Shown here: in pieces, positions 24,557-38,100 of the stretch
Layout: each line of letters starts with the position of its first letter
Numbering within the stretch: position 1 is the first letter of the stretch
Source of the DNA: Helopsaltes ochotensis
Lineage: Eukaryota > Chordata > Aves > Passeriformes > Locustellidae
Reading direction: 5' to 3'
NCBI GenBank assembly: GCA_013400155.1
Contig: VXBM01000138.1
Coordinates: 745,671-809,670, forward strand
DNA length: 64,000 bases
Translations under genes and position numbers: made by a program
Notes under the pieces: model-generated
What the model was told of the DNA's origin: nothing
The model's database searches: none
What the model saw: the letters and a program-made list of their open reading frames with translations, nothing else

Positions 24557-25260
24557 ATGCAAGCAGAAAATACACACAGGTTCATATGATATTTCTGCTA
24601 CTGATTGATGGGAGTTACAATCAGGAGCAATTATAAAACTTCTAAGTTTGTGGTTCAGCTCCTGTAGTAAGCACTGCAGGTCTACCAGTACACCCAGTTG
24701 CTGCTACAGCCTTTTTTTTTTTTCCCAGTCCCAGCACTAAAGCTGAGACACAGCCAGCCTTGTGCATGACATTTCTGATCTATGGCTGATATTGTTCTCC
24801 CTCAGCCCCTCTCTAATGCTTTTCCTGGCACTGTAAACCCACAGGTCCTGGTACCTCTGAGCCACACAGCAGCTGAGCGTCGCCTCCCTCAATGCCACCT
24901 CATCCGCCTCTGTGTCGCTGCAATGGAAACAAGGCGTCAGCACACCCTGGGAGTGGGTAACTGCAGTCTAGGAGCAGGAGGGAAAAAGGAAGGAAATTTC
25001 CCATTTTCCTGAGATGTAATTCCCCTTTCGTAGTGTTTTTGAGATGGAAAACCAGACTACAGAAATTGTTCTTATGACAGTAATCTTCAGGACAAAATAA
25101 AGAAATTTTATCAACTGTGTGATTCCACTATTTTTTTTTAAATTTGAAAGGTGTTTTTAAAGCTTTTGTTTAGTGTATATATATTTACTTCTTCAGCATT
25201 ATAATAAAACAAGTATAAATACTTTTAATAATGAATATTTTTATTCAGCTTCAAGTAAAT
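24557..25260. other. Unique noncoding sequence with a GC-richer stretch
   Basis: A T homopolymer at about 24712-24724 is followed by a GC-richer stretch to about 24990, with frames on both strands (68 and 76 codons) that resemble no protein. The composition suggests an old insertion or an isolated conserved block, but no family can be named. Confidence 0.4.
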
Positions 25261-25350
25261 GTTGCCGAAAGAGGTTGTGGACATCCAATCCCTGTAAGTG
25301 TTCAAGATCAGGTTGGATGGGACCCTGAATAACCTTGGAAAATCTCTTTG
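25261..25350 (+). mobile_element. CR1: Short CR1 3'-region remnant
   Basis: 'gttgccgaaagaggttgtgg', 'atccaatccctg' and 'gtgttcaagatcaggttggatgggaccctgaataacctt' follow the CR1 3' UTR block order in plus orientation. The segment after it is unrecognisable. Confidence 0.8.
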
Positions 25351-28300
25351 CCAATCAGAATTATGGAAAACTAGTTTAAAAGTTAGGTCTCTTTAAAATT
25401 TTTCAAAATTGAATGCCATTATTCTAAAATTAGAAAAGTGAAGACCAGAATATTCTTGTGACCTTTTATTTGCCATATATTATCCAGTCTTAGAAAGTCA
25501 ACAAAATTTTTATTTTTATAATACTGCAGAAAATTTTATGCATTTTTATTCATTTTGACTGCTCGTGTTTTAAATATAGATTAATTAATTAAATTTCAGT
25601 TGCAATAAAGATTTCAATTTTAGTGCAAACCAACCTTTTTTGAGAAAGAGAAGCAGAAAGAGTGCTGTTAAGCATAATTGAGAGTTAATAAGCTTTCACA
25701 TTTGTATGTGCCCATTTTATTTGAGGGTAGATGAAGTCATTTGTATAAGACAAGCTTGGAGCACTTAGTAATTTATCTGCAAAAAACATTATATAAATTT
25801 AAGTTGCAGAACTAACCTTTTCAGTAGAAACTTAGGAATTAAGAAACAATTTTTATTGGACTTAAGGTCTTAAGAACCAAATTTTCAAAGGTGAGGACAG
25901 GCACCTGCACAGATTTTCAAAAGTGTGTAAAGAGGTTAGTTAGCTAAAACCAGAACAAACAGAGTGCTTATGAGCTTAAAATACTGCTTAGGTAAAATTG
26001 AAGTGTGACTTCCAGAACATTAATGGAAATATCCCCTGACTCAGTAAATTTGTGATGTACCATCCATCTTATTTCCAGGTATGGGTTAGGTTGAAGATAC
26101 CTGTCTACAAGACTGTCAAACCAAGTGCCCACTATAGGCAGTGGTGAGAAAACGGCACCTTTAGGATGCAATTCATCCGATTCCCTATCAAACCCCCGTT
26201 TTAAATTAAGATGAATTTCACCCTTGAAGTGTCTTTTTCACTTCGGTGGTCATAAAGAGTCTAAATAACTATCCCGTGGTAGGTTCCTACATCTGATCAG
26301 AAGAATCCTACCTTTGGTAGTTGGACAGCATGGAAGAAAAGACAAGCCTGAGGCACAGAGGCGCAAAGAATAACCCTGCAGAGGGTCAAAACCTCTGTGC
26401 CATGAGCTAGAGGAGCCCCATCTCTGTTCCCAGTGCAGCTCTGTAGTGGAAAGGGCATGTTGAGGCAGAGACACAGACAAGGGAGAGGCTTGAGGGAAAG
26501 AAAAGCACCTCAGTTTATCCTCTGCAACCAAGCAGAGCTCCCAGAGAAGAATATCTTGTTGATTTTTTGGCAATTGCTATTTAAACACTTTATAAAATGA
26601 AGTGCATAGGTTCTGTGACAGAGACCAGACCATTGAATTTCCTCTTGTCTGTTCTTCCCAGTGATATGTTGAATTGTCTAATTTTAAATGGTACAATATT
26701 CACTTTCCAGCTGTCCAAGCTGATGCTTTAATCCCAGGCTGGGACTTTGGGTATTTTTGCTTTTGGGTTAAAAAAAAAATCTGTAACTCCAAAACTGCAT
26801 ATAATTATTTATATATGTGTACACAGAAAAAAATCTAAATGTAAAATTAGCATTAATTAAAATTTTCCCTCATACTTGACTCATAATTATTCTCCAGCTA
26901 TAAGTAATAAATATAATTAGGACAAGTGAGAATCATGGGACAGGAATAGCACAATGAGTTGGAGAGAAATAGCAGAACATAGGCTGAGAAGAGAGGAAAA
27001 GTATTATGGAATGATTATTACTTCAGAAAGAAAATAAGCATGATGGCTCATGACATTTCTCCCACTGGTATTTTTTCAGACCTTTTTTATGTGGCACTTT
27101 AAAATGTTTCTGATGGTAGCTTTAAAAAATATATATTTGAAGTATGTCTAAATAGAAAGCATTGAAATAGGTAAATGTGTGTGAAGTGCAACTACTGATA
27201 TGATAACTACTGTACAGGAACAAGAATTATTTAATTTGCAGAAATTGTTAAGAAAGATCCCACTGAGTTCACTAGACTTACCACCGCTGGGTTTAATCTG
27301 TATCAATAAGATGGAGGGATCATGCAATTAGTGCTTCCACTTTGTAAAAGCAGCAGAAGAGAGGGATGAAAGCAGGCATGAAGAGGATAAAGCAGGAATG
27401 TAGAAGCTAAAGATATAAAGGAATGTAAAGTCAACATTTTTGTGTGTCTATATCAATTGCTGAAGTTAGAGCATTTTGCTGACTATTGCTTTGAAATAAA
27501 ATTTTGTGAAATGCTCATAGCAGGGCAGAACTCACTTGCTTTAATGTGTCTTAAAATCTGAAAGAAGGAGAAGCAATATCTTTTATTAAACTAGCTGATA
27601 CAGTTATAAAAAGAGACCAGTTTCCAGGACACAAGGAAAAGGTTTGTATGCCTGAAGCATGTCTGGTTTTGAAACCATAAAGTCGAGTTAATAAAAGATC
27701 CTTCCTCTCCCTAAACCTTACCTCTCTATATCCTTGAATATCATCTGTAATGATCCTATTACTTGAAAATATGAAAAATTTCAGCTGGCTAAAGAAATAT
27801 CCCTCCTATCACATTTCTGACTTTTGTCCTGATCATTGTCCAAGCAGAACAGGACAGAATGAGGAGCAGCCAGTTATGAGCATGTATGTACCTCACAGTG
27901 GCTCTGCATTTTGCTAACACTGGTACAAAATATTCTTAGAGTTTTCGATCAAGGAGATGACCTTTGCAGGCAGAAATACAAGTATCAGTCTCTAATTTAC
28001 AATGTTCAGAGTAGAAACTCTGCCTATTCCTGTGCAAATATTAACCCTTTTAGAAATCAATGTAAGCAACTGATGGATTTCTTTTGCTTATTTTTTGGAC
28101 AAACAGTAGATTAAGTGAAAAACCCTCCTGGCACACTTCCTGGAAATAAACCTAAAGCATGCTCCATGAAACAAATGTGGTGGGGTATTTTGCACATGTC
28201 CTGAACAATTCAGATGAGCAATTGAAAAAATCATGTTTTCTGGATTATGGTGATATGCCTAATGTTGATAATTTATTTGGTGTCTGATTGATGTGCCTTG

Positions 28301-29602
28301 CTCAGATATATAAAGTTAATGTGCATGTTAGAACTAGATTCAGAAGAAATTTTTCCATTAGGCCCCATTCCATTAGATTTCATTTCTTTTGGCCAACTTC
28401 TAAGGCTCTACTTTCTTCCAAGTAGGTTAGTATTTGGTCTTCCCAAGACTGTCCAGAAATAAACACCAAGATTGTTGTTTTTGAAAGGAAAAGGGACACA
28501 GACAATTTTCTCTGAGTATCTCTACGTCACTTTCTGGGTTTTGCCATTTTTCAATCAGGAAAAATCTTTGAGATGTTAAGGAACATTTTGAAATCTGTTT
28601 TTAGCAGATGAGTAAGATAGATATCTCTGAATAATTTTAGTGGCTAATAGCCATTGCAGAGTCTGGAGGGACACAGGAACACATAAGACCTCTTCCAGAC
28701 CAATATTTCTGTGTTTCTTTGCTAATTAGAGTAATTATAAACAGCAATATAGCCCTCAATTTCAGATTCAAATCAATTTCTGAATTTGCTGTGAAGAGGG
28801 TCAGTTGCAACAAAGCAGCAGTTTGAGTGGATAAATAGTTCACCAAAATAGCCCTACAAGGAGGTTCCAATACTTAACAAAATGTTTAAGAAAAAAAAAA
28901 AGTAAAAAAGGAAACCAATATGCATTTAGTTAATCTTCCTACATTAAAATTAACATGAGAAATAGTACACTCTTTTCCATTTCTCTGCAAAGATTAAATA
29001 GCTGAATGTCAGTATTGAGGAAACATAAACCTTGATTTCATTATTTAATAAAATACAATACACTGACTAAAGAAATATGAACAAGTAAAAATGATTAAAA
29101 TTTCAGAAACTACATTTGTAATAGAATTAGGAAAAAAAGAAAAGCTTATAGTTTAGGAATTCTCCTGTTTAATATTTCTCTCAAAATATGCTAACTCACA
29201 CCGCAACTCCCAGCATTTAGGTATGAAATCGCAAGAACTTCCCCACTTACTCCACACATGAAATGAAGAGACAAAGGTAACTAAAAACCTTTTGCTTTCT
29301 GGTGCCAGCTCATAGAAATCAAGGGATTTGTCGGAACACTGAATCAAACAAGTCAAATGCACACCAGCAGAGCTTAGCTTAATCCCCAGATCAGAGACAG
29401 TCGGCTCATCAGCGCCCTGAGCCGAGCAGGGCACAGGCTGCTCTCAGCCAGAGGCACCACTGGAGTTGGGGCTGCTCCTGCCACTCCTGGACGAGGGCAG
29501 ATACTTTTTAGGTCATGTAGGAACTCCAATAAAATTGGGAGGCTGGTGTTAAAATACTGCAGTGGTTGCTAATATAAACCCTGTGATTTATGATTATATT
29601 TC
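25351..29602. other. Unique AT-rich noncoding sequence
   Basis: About 4.2 kb without a recognised repeat or gene. Frames at 26250-26573 (107 codons, minus), 27911-28114, 28637-28870 and 29153-29434 (93 codons, minus) were inspected and resemble no known domain. The region around 26290-26560 is GC-richer than its neighbours and otherwise unexplained. Confidence 0.45.
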
Positions 29603-30510
29603 CGTGGTGGGTCAACCCTGACTGCTTGCCAGGTTCCCTCCAAAGCCTCTTTGTCACTGCCAGCCTCAGCTGGACAGAGGAGACAAATTAGTGAAAGGTT
29701 TGTGGGTTGAGATAGGCGCAGGAGAGATCACTCACCAACGAGCATCATGGGCAAACAAAGTAGATTTGGGGGAGGTAGTTTAATTAAATCAGATTAGGAT
29801 AAGGAGAAATAAAAAATAATCTGAAAAGAGAATGGGCAAAAGGGGCTGTAGTCAGTTCAGTACACATTGCCTCTGCTGCTCTTTCCTCCTCATTGAGAGG
29901 ACTCCTCACATTCTTTCCCTGCTCCAGTGTGGGTCCCTTCTATGGGATGTAGTCCTTCAGAAACAGTCAGCTCCAGCTTGGATCCCCCACAGAGCCACAG
30001 ATCCTGCCAGGAGCCTCTTCCAGCACAGGCGTCTCACAGGGTCACAGACTCCTTCAGGCATCCATTTGCTCCAGTCTGGCATCCTCCATGGGCTGCAGAT
30101 GGATCTCTTCTCCCCCATGGACATCCAGGGGCTGCAGGGACATCTGCTTCACCATGGTTTTCTTCAAGGCTCGGGGGGAATCTCTGCTCTGGGGCCTGCA
30201 GCACCTCCTGCCCCTCCTTCACCGACCTGGGAGTCTGCAGAGTTGTTGCTCTCACACATTCTCTGTCCTTTCTTCTGACGGCTGCTGGAGTTGCACAGGG
30301 TGGATTTCTTTCCCCCCATCCATCCTTCTTAAATAGATTATCCCCGAGATGCTGCCACCATCACTATGGGCTCAGCCCTGACCAGTGGCAGGTCCATCTT
30401 GGAGGTCTGCCTTTGGCTCTCTCAGACATGGGGGAAGCTTCTGGCAGCTTCTCAGAGAAGCCACCCCTTTAGCTCACTTCTGCCAAACTTTGCCACAGAA
30501 ACACAATATA
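29603..30510 (-). mobile_element. Solo LTR of an avian endogenous retrovirus
   Basis: A full-length solo LTR of about 908 bp in minus orientation. The plus-strand left edge CGTGGTGGGTCAACCCTGAC is the complement of the LTR 3' end (expected ..CCACCACA). The right edge CACAATATA is the complement of its 5' end (TGTATTG..-type start). Internal blocks such as 'gatcactcaccaac', 'ccatgggctgcag' and 'gacatgggggaagcttctggcagcttctc' fit a GC-rich LTR family common in bird genomes. ATTTC (29598-29602) and ATTTT (30511-30515) flank it as a 5-bp target duplication with one mismatch. A TATA-like CTATTTAAG lies on the minus strand near 30331. No retroviral gene accompanies it. The 148- and 181-codon plus-strand frames inside are antisense chance frames. 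Confidence 0.85.
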
Positions 30511-32099
30511 ATTTTATAAGTAGGTGCCTTTGGTGTATTCTGCAGTTAAATCTAGACTGGACTGCTCAAGGATGATGCCCAATGTGCAGCTGCAGTGTAT
30601 AGAACGGAGACTAAAATGTGTCAACATCCTGAGTAAGGAGGCTCCATCCCCTTGTCCCACCTCTCTGCCTCTCCTATTTGCACAGACGCCCTCTAAAATG
30701 TCTTTGCACAGATCTGTGTGCTGGCTCAGAGCTCGGACTCTATTACACATGCCTACATCTGTGGTGGTCTAAATGTCATTCAAAATAAAAGTTTCTCTCT
30801 GGCTCTGAGCAAGGTCCCTGTGGTGTGCCTGCACTGTGTTCCCAGCACTGGGAGTGCTGTATGACACAGTGCTGAAATCCATGGGTTTTCAGGGAGTCCA
30901 GGTGGGTTGTGATGTTGGACTCAGGTACAACACTGATGGATTTGGTAGCAGGTGGAGTATGGATGGAGGAGCAGAAAAAAAAAAGTGACAATGTTCTTGA
31001 ACTTGATAAGGCCAATGTTGAGGCTCTGCAACTGCTAATTTTCTCAGCTTCCCAGTGGGATCACCTGAAAGATTCTGTGACAGCCATTCCTGGCAGCTAA
31101 GTATTGCTGAAATTCTCTTTCTAGTGGGTTCTGCATGACTTTTCTCTTCACTGTTACCCAAGTCCTCCAACCTAGCACTGGCACTGAACAGAAAGGATAT
31201 GATTGTCTGAAATGTTATAAAATATATTACAGTTTTAAAAGAAAGCCCTGAAGAGTGATGCCCTGAAAATTATACCGAACTGGGGAAGAAGTTTCAATAT
31301 AACCACATCTCCAAATCTTGTGCTCAGAAAAGTGAGAGCTAGATAATAGCTTATCCCACATATTAAATAGCAGGGGAAGCGTATGACTGTGCCCCAAAGG
31401 GACAATTCAACCCTTTTTTCCTTTAAAGTGCAGCACTTAAGCACTTAGGAACCGTTTCCATCTGTAGTCAAGCTGCTTGATAAAAAAATCAGTGACACGG
31501 ACTAAGCATGGTGAGGGGAAGGCAAAGCAGATTTCTTATCAGAAAGAGCAGTCCAGTTAGAAATACATTCTGAGACATTTCAAGCTTCATAACATACTGC
31601 TGTCTCAGACATTACAGTAAACAGTCCGTTAACAGTTTTGCAAAATGAATGCTGACCTCCATGTATCTATTTACTTGTATTTCTCAATATTTCAAATAGA
31701 AGCTCTGGGTTTGGACCTCTCTCAGCTCTGAGGCAGCACAAAATTCTGAATCTTAAAAGAACTTGTTTTGTTGATGCTGTTTTTTCTTTTTTTTTCTGAA
31801 ATATCATCTTATTTTATACAGTATAATATTGACTCATTTTTGTATCCTCTTAAGATAAGTCCCAATGAGCTGTGTTCCTAATTCCTCCTTATTTAATGCT
31901 CCAGTTTACTTTTTCCTTTCGGTTTCAGAGACAGTCAGTGTCATATTTAATGAATATATAGAATTAGAATTTTTTTAATCATAGTTTTTAAGATGAAGAA
32001 GAGATAAAAATTAGACCTCTTTCTCTGTATGCTTATCTATGTATCCCTTTATCAATTGATCAATCAGAAAATAAATTAAGATGTAGACATGACCTTTAC
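30511..32099. other. Unique noncoding sequence
   Basis: No gene or named repeat. The stretch 30570-31180 has overlapping frames on both strands (up to 93 codons), none recognisable. From 31200 on it is AT-rich. Confidence 0.45.
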
Positions 32100-32605
32100 T
32101 TGACCCTAGTGAGGTCACATTTGGTCAATTCAGTTCTCCACAGTGCAAGAAAGACAGGGAGCCACTGGAGAGAGTCCAGCGGAGGCCACAAAGATGATGT
32201 CGGGTCGGGAGCATCTCCCGTATGAGAAGACCCTGTGGAAGCTGAGCCTGTTCAGTCAAGAGAAAATAGAGAGAAAACAGAGGGAAAACAGAGAGAACAT
32301 ATCATTAATGAGTATAAGCATGTCAAAGGCAGGTGCCAAGGGGATGGTGCCAAATTCTTTCCAGTGGTGCCTAGTGACTGGCCATGAAATAAACCACAAA
32401 CAAGAAAGAACTTCCTTTTGTTGAGGGTAGCAGAGCACTGGAACAGGCTTCCCAGGGAGGTCATGGAGTCTGCCTCTCTGCAGACATTCCAAAACCACCT
32501 GGATGGCTTTCGTGTCCCCTTTTGCAGGTGATGTTGCCTTGGCTGGGTCTTGGGCAGGATGATCTCCAAAAACCCCTTTTAATCGTAAAAAGTTTTTGAG
32601 TTCCA
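32100..32605 (+). mobile_element. CR1: CR1 LINE fragment, ORF2 C-terminus and 3' UTR
   Basis: A plus-oriented CR1. It begins with 'gaggtcacatttggtcaattcagttctc' (end of ORF2) and continues with 'agagagtccagcggaggccacaaagatgatg', 'gagcatctcccgtatgagaa' and 'agctgagcctgttcag'. The 3' UTR follows: 'tttccagtggtgcctagtgac', 'agagcactggaacaggcttcccagggaggtcatggagtctgcctc' and 'aggatgatctcc'. The final ATTCTGTG-type tail has been lost. The frames at 32143-32606 on both strands (93-116 codons) are shadows of the element. Confidence 0.93.
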
Positions 32606-34873
32606 AATTGATTGAGTGGTAGTTTACATTAGATACAAAGCAGATTGGTTTATCATTAGACTACTTCAGGTTGAAGTCTAAATTCAGAAAACTGTACCTG
32701 TTCTATGAAAAACTTTCTGAAGTGATTAACTATAAATGTTATTTCAGGCTTTCCTCCACAGGGATGTTTGCAAATGAGATCACAGTCATAAATAACAGTC
32801 TCTAGAAACAGACATTTGTGTAAGAAAAAAAAAAATCTGGGAAAAATCAAATTTTAAGTTAAAATAACAACATTTATGATATCTTTGCAAGGTCACTTAC
32901 TTGTCAGTATATGTCGCACGAATCACAGAAATTAAGCCAAATAGAAAAAAAGTGAAGACACTGGGAGAGTTAAGTGTTCTTCAGTAGCTGGCCTGACAAA
33001 CAAAAAATTTCTTCCCTAAAACTTAAAGTTTTGCTTAAAGGGAATGAAAAATTAAAGTAAGTAGAAACTATCCAAAGAACTACATATTCCATAAATTAGG
33101 AATCCATTTTACTGTACTCTAAAAACTAAGAATTCTTTAAATATAGCCTTAGATGAATTCTATCCCAAGGCAGGGTGATAAATGCATGGCTTGCAAAGAA
33201 AGTGGAAACATCATGGAGTGTAAAAGTCTCTAATGTTGTCACTACAATGGAAGGAAAAACCCCAAGCCAGCTGAGAGTGCAGTTTTAGACACATGCTTTT
33301 CACAAACTGACTGATGCGGCTCTTTCAAAGAAATCAATCTGAGGCTTTGCAAATCACTCTGGGACAGATTCTGCTTTTCACTCTTTGTCCTATTTGCACT
33401 GCAGACAAAAAAAATGCATTTCTCTGCAGATATAATTCACTGTGATAATTATGCCCTACGACTACAGTGTGAGTCAGCATGCGGAGGCTGGCAGAATGCA
33501 TCCTCCTAAAACTGAGCAATCCAGACTCCAGGGGTTCATAACAGACAAACTTTAACTAAAAAATTTTTGGGTAGTTGGTTCATTTTTTTTTTCATTTAAT
33601 TTTTTCTCCTGAAGTATAAAAGTACTGATTCTGTCAAATTCCTGCAGTGATCTGCTGCTGTCATTCACAACAACAAACCATAACCTTAATGGTTATTTAT
33701 ATCATTTGCTGTGTGTTTCACGTTTATAATTCCATTTGGCTCAAGGCAAAGTGATGTAAGGCATTCACAGACATAAAGGAGTGTAAAAGAAAAAGTTTGA
33801 TCAATAGGACAACTTTGTTGCTGGTAAACATTGTCAGAAAATGATCAGTGTCAGTGCTCTAAGCCAGAGAAAACTAATAACATGAGTGGCAAGCTTCCTG
33901 CAAGCGTTTGGAGTATTTATGTGGCATTCCAAAGGAAGATCTGTAAACAAGACTAGAACAAAAATACAATTTTATTGATATCCACCTGATTTATGTTTAC
34001 AGCATGTGTTGATAATAACCCTATTTGTCAAGAGAGTCCATCATGAATACTAATTTACTGTTACTGAGTCAAAACCAAATAAGTGAGGTTGATGCGATGC
34101 TGTACTCTTATGCATTTTCATGTAATCACATTTAGAGTGACCTGGGTCTCCAGTAAAGAATTCAAAGGACTTTCACCAGGCACAGGATGTTTTCTAATGA
34201 GTTTATAAGTGCATTCTGATAAGAATGGAGCTCACAGACTAGGAAGAGACCCTTACTGTCTGTTTAATGAAACATGAATAAAAATTATTTTTAATATCTT
34301 ATGCATGTTTTTATTCCACCATTTTATTTTTAAAAGCAGAACATCTCAAAGTCCCAGAAGATCAAATCTACAAAAAAGTTGCTACGTTTTGAACTCTCTT
34401 TCATCCTAATTTGAAACAAATGACACCAAGACATTTCCTGTGATTGTTACAAGGAAATAAATAGTAACTTGGTAAATATTAGAATGGTCTGATCAGAAGA
34501 GTTTTCCATAACACAAAAGAAAAATTAAAGTTTACCGCTCAGTCTATGACAATAAAATAGTAGTGAAGTGAAATGTTTCAACATAAATGAAATGGATCTC
34601 TAATTGTTCATGCATAATTTTGTTAAAATTGAAACACTCCTCTTACAAAGCATTATGTTCTGACTAATCAGTACATTTCCATGAAAAAAAAAACAAAACA
34701 ACTACTGCTGCTGTTCCAAGAATGGATGAATATTATTTACCTAGTTGAGAGAAACCTGAATAAAAAGAGATAAGGTGACATTCCGAAAACATAAAATCCA
34801 AAATTTCATCTAGAATAAATCTGCTCAGTGGAGTGTGAACAATGTATTCTAGCTCAGATCTAGGAAAGTTACT
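32606..34873. other. Unique AT-rich noncoding sequence
   Basis: No gene or named repeat detected. Two small frames (32656-32850 and 33334-33519, minus) are unrecognised. Confidence 0.5.
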
Positions 34874-34985
34874 TCACAGAACCATTGAGTTGTTAAGATT
34901 GGAAAAGACCTTTAAGTTCATCAAGTCCAATTGTCAACGCAGCACTACCACATTCATTGTTAAACCATATCCTCAAGTGCAAAAT
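34874..34985 (-). mobile_element. CR1: CR1 LINE 3'-end fragment
   Basis: TTCACAGAACCATTGAGTTG then 'gaaaagacctttaagttcatcaagtccaattgtcaacgcagcactaccac' and 'taaaccatatcctcaagtgc' match, in complement, the 3' end of a CR1 subfamily of the 'atcaagtccaaccgtcaacc' type. It is truncated after about 110 bp. Confidence 0.88.
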
Positions 34986-35020
34986 TTCTTTACTCTAGCT
35001 AGAGAACACACTCGCTTTAA

Positions 35021-35114
35021 TTAAAAAACAAACAAATGAAAAAAAAAAAACCAAAAATAAAACCCAACAAAAAAACCCACACACAACCAAAAAGAAACAA
35101 AACCACATTAAAAA
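35021..35114 (+). repeat. A/C-rich low-complexity tract
   Basis: Almost only A and C over about 95 bp (AAAAAACAAACAAATG.., CCCACACACAACC, AAAAAGAAACAAAACC). It lies just beyond the CR1 fragment. The 69-codon frame at 35036-35245, which begins KKKKPKIKPNKKTH, is a low-complexity artefact. Confidence 0.9.
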
Positions 35115-38100
35115 TCAGGGATTCACAGAAAATGGACGGTGTCAATAAAAACTGGAATGCTAGTTTTCACCTTGATTTTACCACTAATAAAAGCCCTTCA
35201 GAATGGCCCAGATCCCGAGTGTGTTCTGCCCATCTGAAACGGTAAAAACTGTGCCCAAGCGTGGTGAAACCTGACTGGTAAGGGGTGCCCAAAGAACCCC
35301 AAAATGGCAGAGATTAACAAAGCATTCCTGCTTCTAGGTACATTGCGGAAGGATTATTAACTTTTGCTTGTTACTCCTCCTAGCAGTTGCAAAAGTACTA
35401 TGGAAAGTGTTGGTATCTCTAAGACTGGACGTGAGACCATTTTTCTCAGGTTGCTTCACGTAAGTTGTACAAATAGAGTTGATCAGGAACTTCATTGTCA
35501 GACAAATATGTGCTATAATGCCCACTTACCTATGAATCACTGCCAGAATGGCAGCAATTAACCAGACACAGGGACTCACATTTGGCACAAAACCCCCAGT
35601 ATATATAATAAAATATGTGTACGGTTATTTCTTAATTTTCAGAATGATTTTTTGTGGGTTTTTGAAGTTCCAAAAACAAATAAAGCCAGAATAACCAAGT
35701 ATTCACTCTAAGGAGAAATGCAGGGGTACAGGTAAAGAAAAAACTGATGTTTATAGAGATGAAATAACTTAATTTACAAGAAAATATTTTGCTCTTGCTT
35801 TATTTATTTATTTATTTTTACTAATTTCTATATGTCCTGCTTCCCTGAAAGCTCTAAACTGAATTTAAAACAATTCCTCTGAAACTGCAGGATCAGAATT
35901 CAAGGCTTTGCTAAATATTTGCTGTTCCCTCTGGAGTTCCCACTGCCTTCATCTGGAGCTTGTAGCACTCAAAGGTTTTAAAAAACCAGCTTCCTGGGCT
36001 AAACTGGCCAAGAAATAGTGCAAAGTGATAAATCTCCCTCTGGCTGAGTCAAAATCCATGCTGCAGTGCTAGGTCTGATGAAAAACAAGGAAATAAACTC
36101 CATTCTTAACCATGAGCGTACAAAGCTGGAGCCTTCAGGCGAATTGATCAGCTGATAGCTGATAATTAGCACAGTGCTAGTCCAAGACTTGGGTGCCTAA
36201 TGCATCTGTTGCTAAATGTCAGCATTATTCAAAGTTTGTTTGCTGGCATAAGTGCAACTAAAAGCAACAGTTGTGTATGGAAGATTCATAGCTGGATTTC
36301 AAAGGCAAAGGCCAAACAGTCTTTTCTGGTGATTGCTCTGGGTTTCTAATGTGAACAGTGTCACTGCCAGCAAAGAGCACTTCTCCAAGGAAAATAACCC
36401 TCTTTAATCCAAGGGAAAACCTAAAACTACCGATAGTGACATCTGGTGGCACCTAAAAATGTCACATTTGAAAGTAAACCACTTTGTGGTGCAAAAGGAA
36501 GATGATCTGTCACTTTTCCAACTGGACTTAAGAAAATTTTTATTCAGTGTTATGAAACAGAGTTATCAGTGAAACACCCCCTTCCTCACCTAAGCCAGAG
36601 ATGCCTGTGAAACCTCAACCCACGTGATCTTCATCTGAATGTTGAGGAAATGAAGGAACTGAACACCCAGTTGCTTCTCAGGGACTCCTTGCATTCCCTA
36701 TGGTCACTGCACAAAATACATCAGGTAATGTGACTTATATATATGGTTATTTAAATGAGAGATGCTACCATCTATGAAGAAATAAATGTGGATACAAATG
36801 AACTTTGGCACTATGATATATGATATCTCTCCAGGCGGGAGAAATATATCAGGTGTCTTCAATTAAAATAATAATAATAATCCTCTCAACCCTGTTCAAT
36901 TCAAGCCAACCATTTAATTCAGTTTTCTCTCAGCTGATCCTAATAACTCTGCTGTAGTTCCTAGAATTCCCTCTGACTAACTTCTGCTCTGTCCATTGTT
37001 GAAAAAATATTTGTCTGGTCTTACATCCTTTGCTCCCTTCTTTTCTTCAGCTATTTCAAACAGCATCTTGGCTATTTTTCCCTGCAGGCTCTGATACAGA
37101 GTCTCTGATTAACATTGCCTCAGAAAAACAAATTGTGGTATAGGAAGGAGGAAGAATATTACATCTGCTTCTAGTGCCTTGCACTCCCAAATAAACTGTG
37201 ATGAGATTGCTGCTAGTGTTCAGATTGAAAAACCAGAACAACTCACACATTGGGAGTTGTATGCATGTCCATTTTGTTTCCTTTTCTATTAACCAAGATG
37301 GTGGCCAAGAACCCAGCAGTCTTGATATGGAACTAAAGAAATCTTTTTCAGCCTTAGACACTCAGCTTTGCTTTCCCAAAAAGAAGCATTATCTTTCTCC
37401 ACTATGGCTCAAGTCATATTTCTTGGTAAAGAGAAACTTCTGACATTCAAACAAGTCTGAATGACAGCAGTAGCTTCTTCAAGCTAAAACACAGCACTAC
37501 ATTTGAGACAAAACTTTGGCACCTCCAAGTGACATTTTTCACAATATTATTTCTATTATATCAGCTGTAGAGACCAATAGGAATGTGGGGACCCTGCTGA
37601 GGTAACTGCTAAACCTCAGAATATGCAGATTTTCTGAGGTTCAGGCAACAGGCACGTTATTCTCCAGTTTCCCCTGAGGTACAAGCTGGAACTACCTCTG
37701 CTGAGGACTTTTCATAAAGCATTACGTACAGCTAAACCTGAAATATATGTGCTTTCACATAACCATAGCTGCATATCTACATCTGAAATTTAGGTATGAA
37801 TAATTCCCCTCTCAATTGTCTACTGCTCTCTTAGGGAAAAAAAAAGAAGGTGTTTATTTAACACAAAAATACAAAAACGAATAAAATTTGGATTGATACA
37901 TTGAATATTAGTACTAACTTGCAAACAAACCAGATATATTTATGATAGCTCATCTTTCCCTTCTGGCTTCTAGATCTATTCAAGTTCAGCATTTTGGATA
38001 TTTTTCATCTTGTTTTACTTTTTTGAACTTACATAACTTTCTCACCTCAGATCTTCTTTCAGACATGGTTTCTCAGTATCAGAGGGATAACCATGATATA

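Noticed and set aside
29832..30472. Open frames of 148 and 181 codons, the longest in the window, as possible genes
   Set aside because: They lie wholly inside a GC-rich solo LTR, antisense to it, overlap in different frames and show no domain. GC-rich repeats lose stop codons by composition.
32143..32606. Frames of 93-116 codons on both strands
   Set aside because: Exactly overlap a CR1 fragment and are not in the ORF2 frame over their length.
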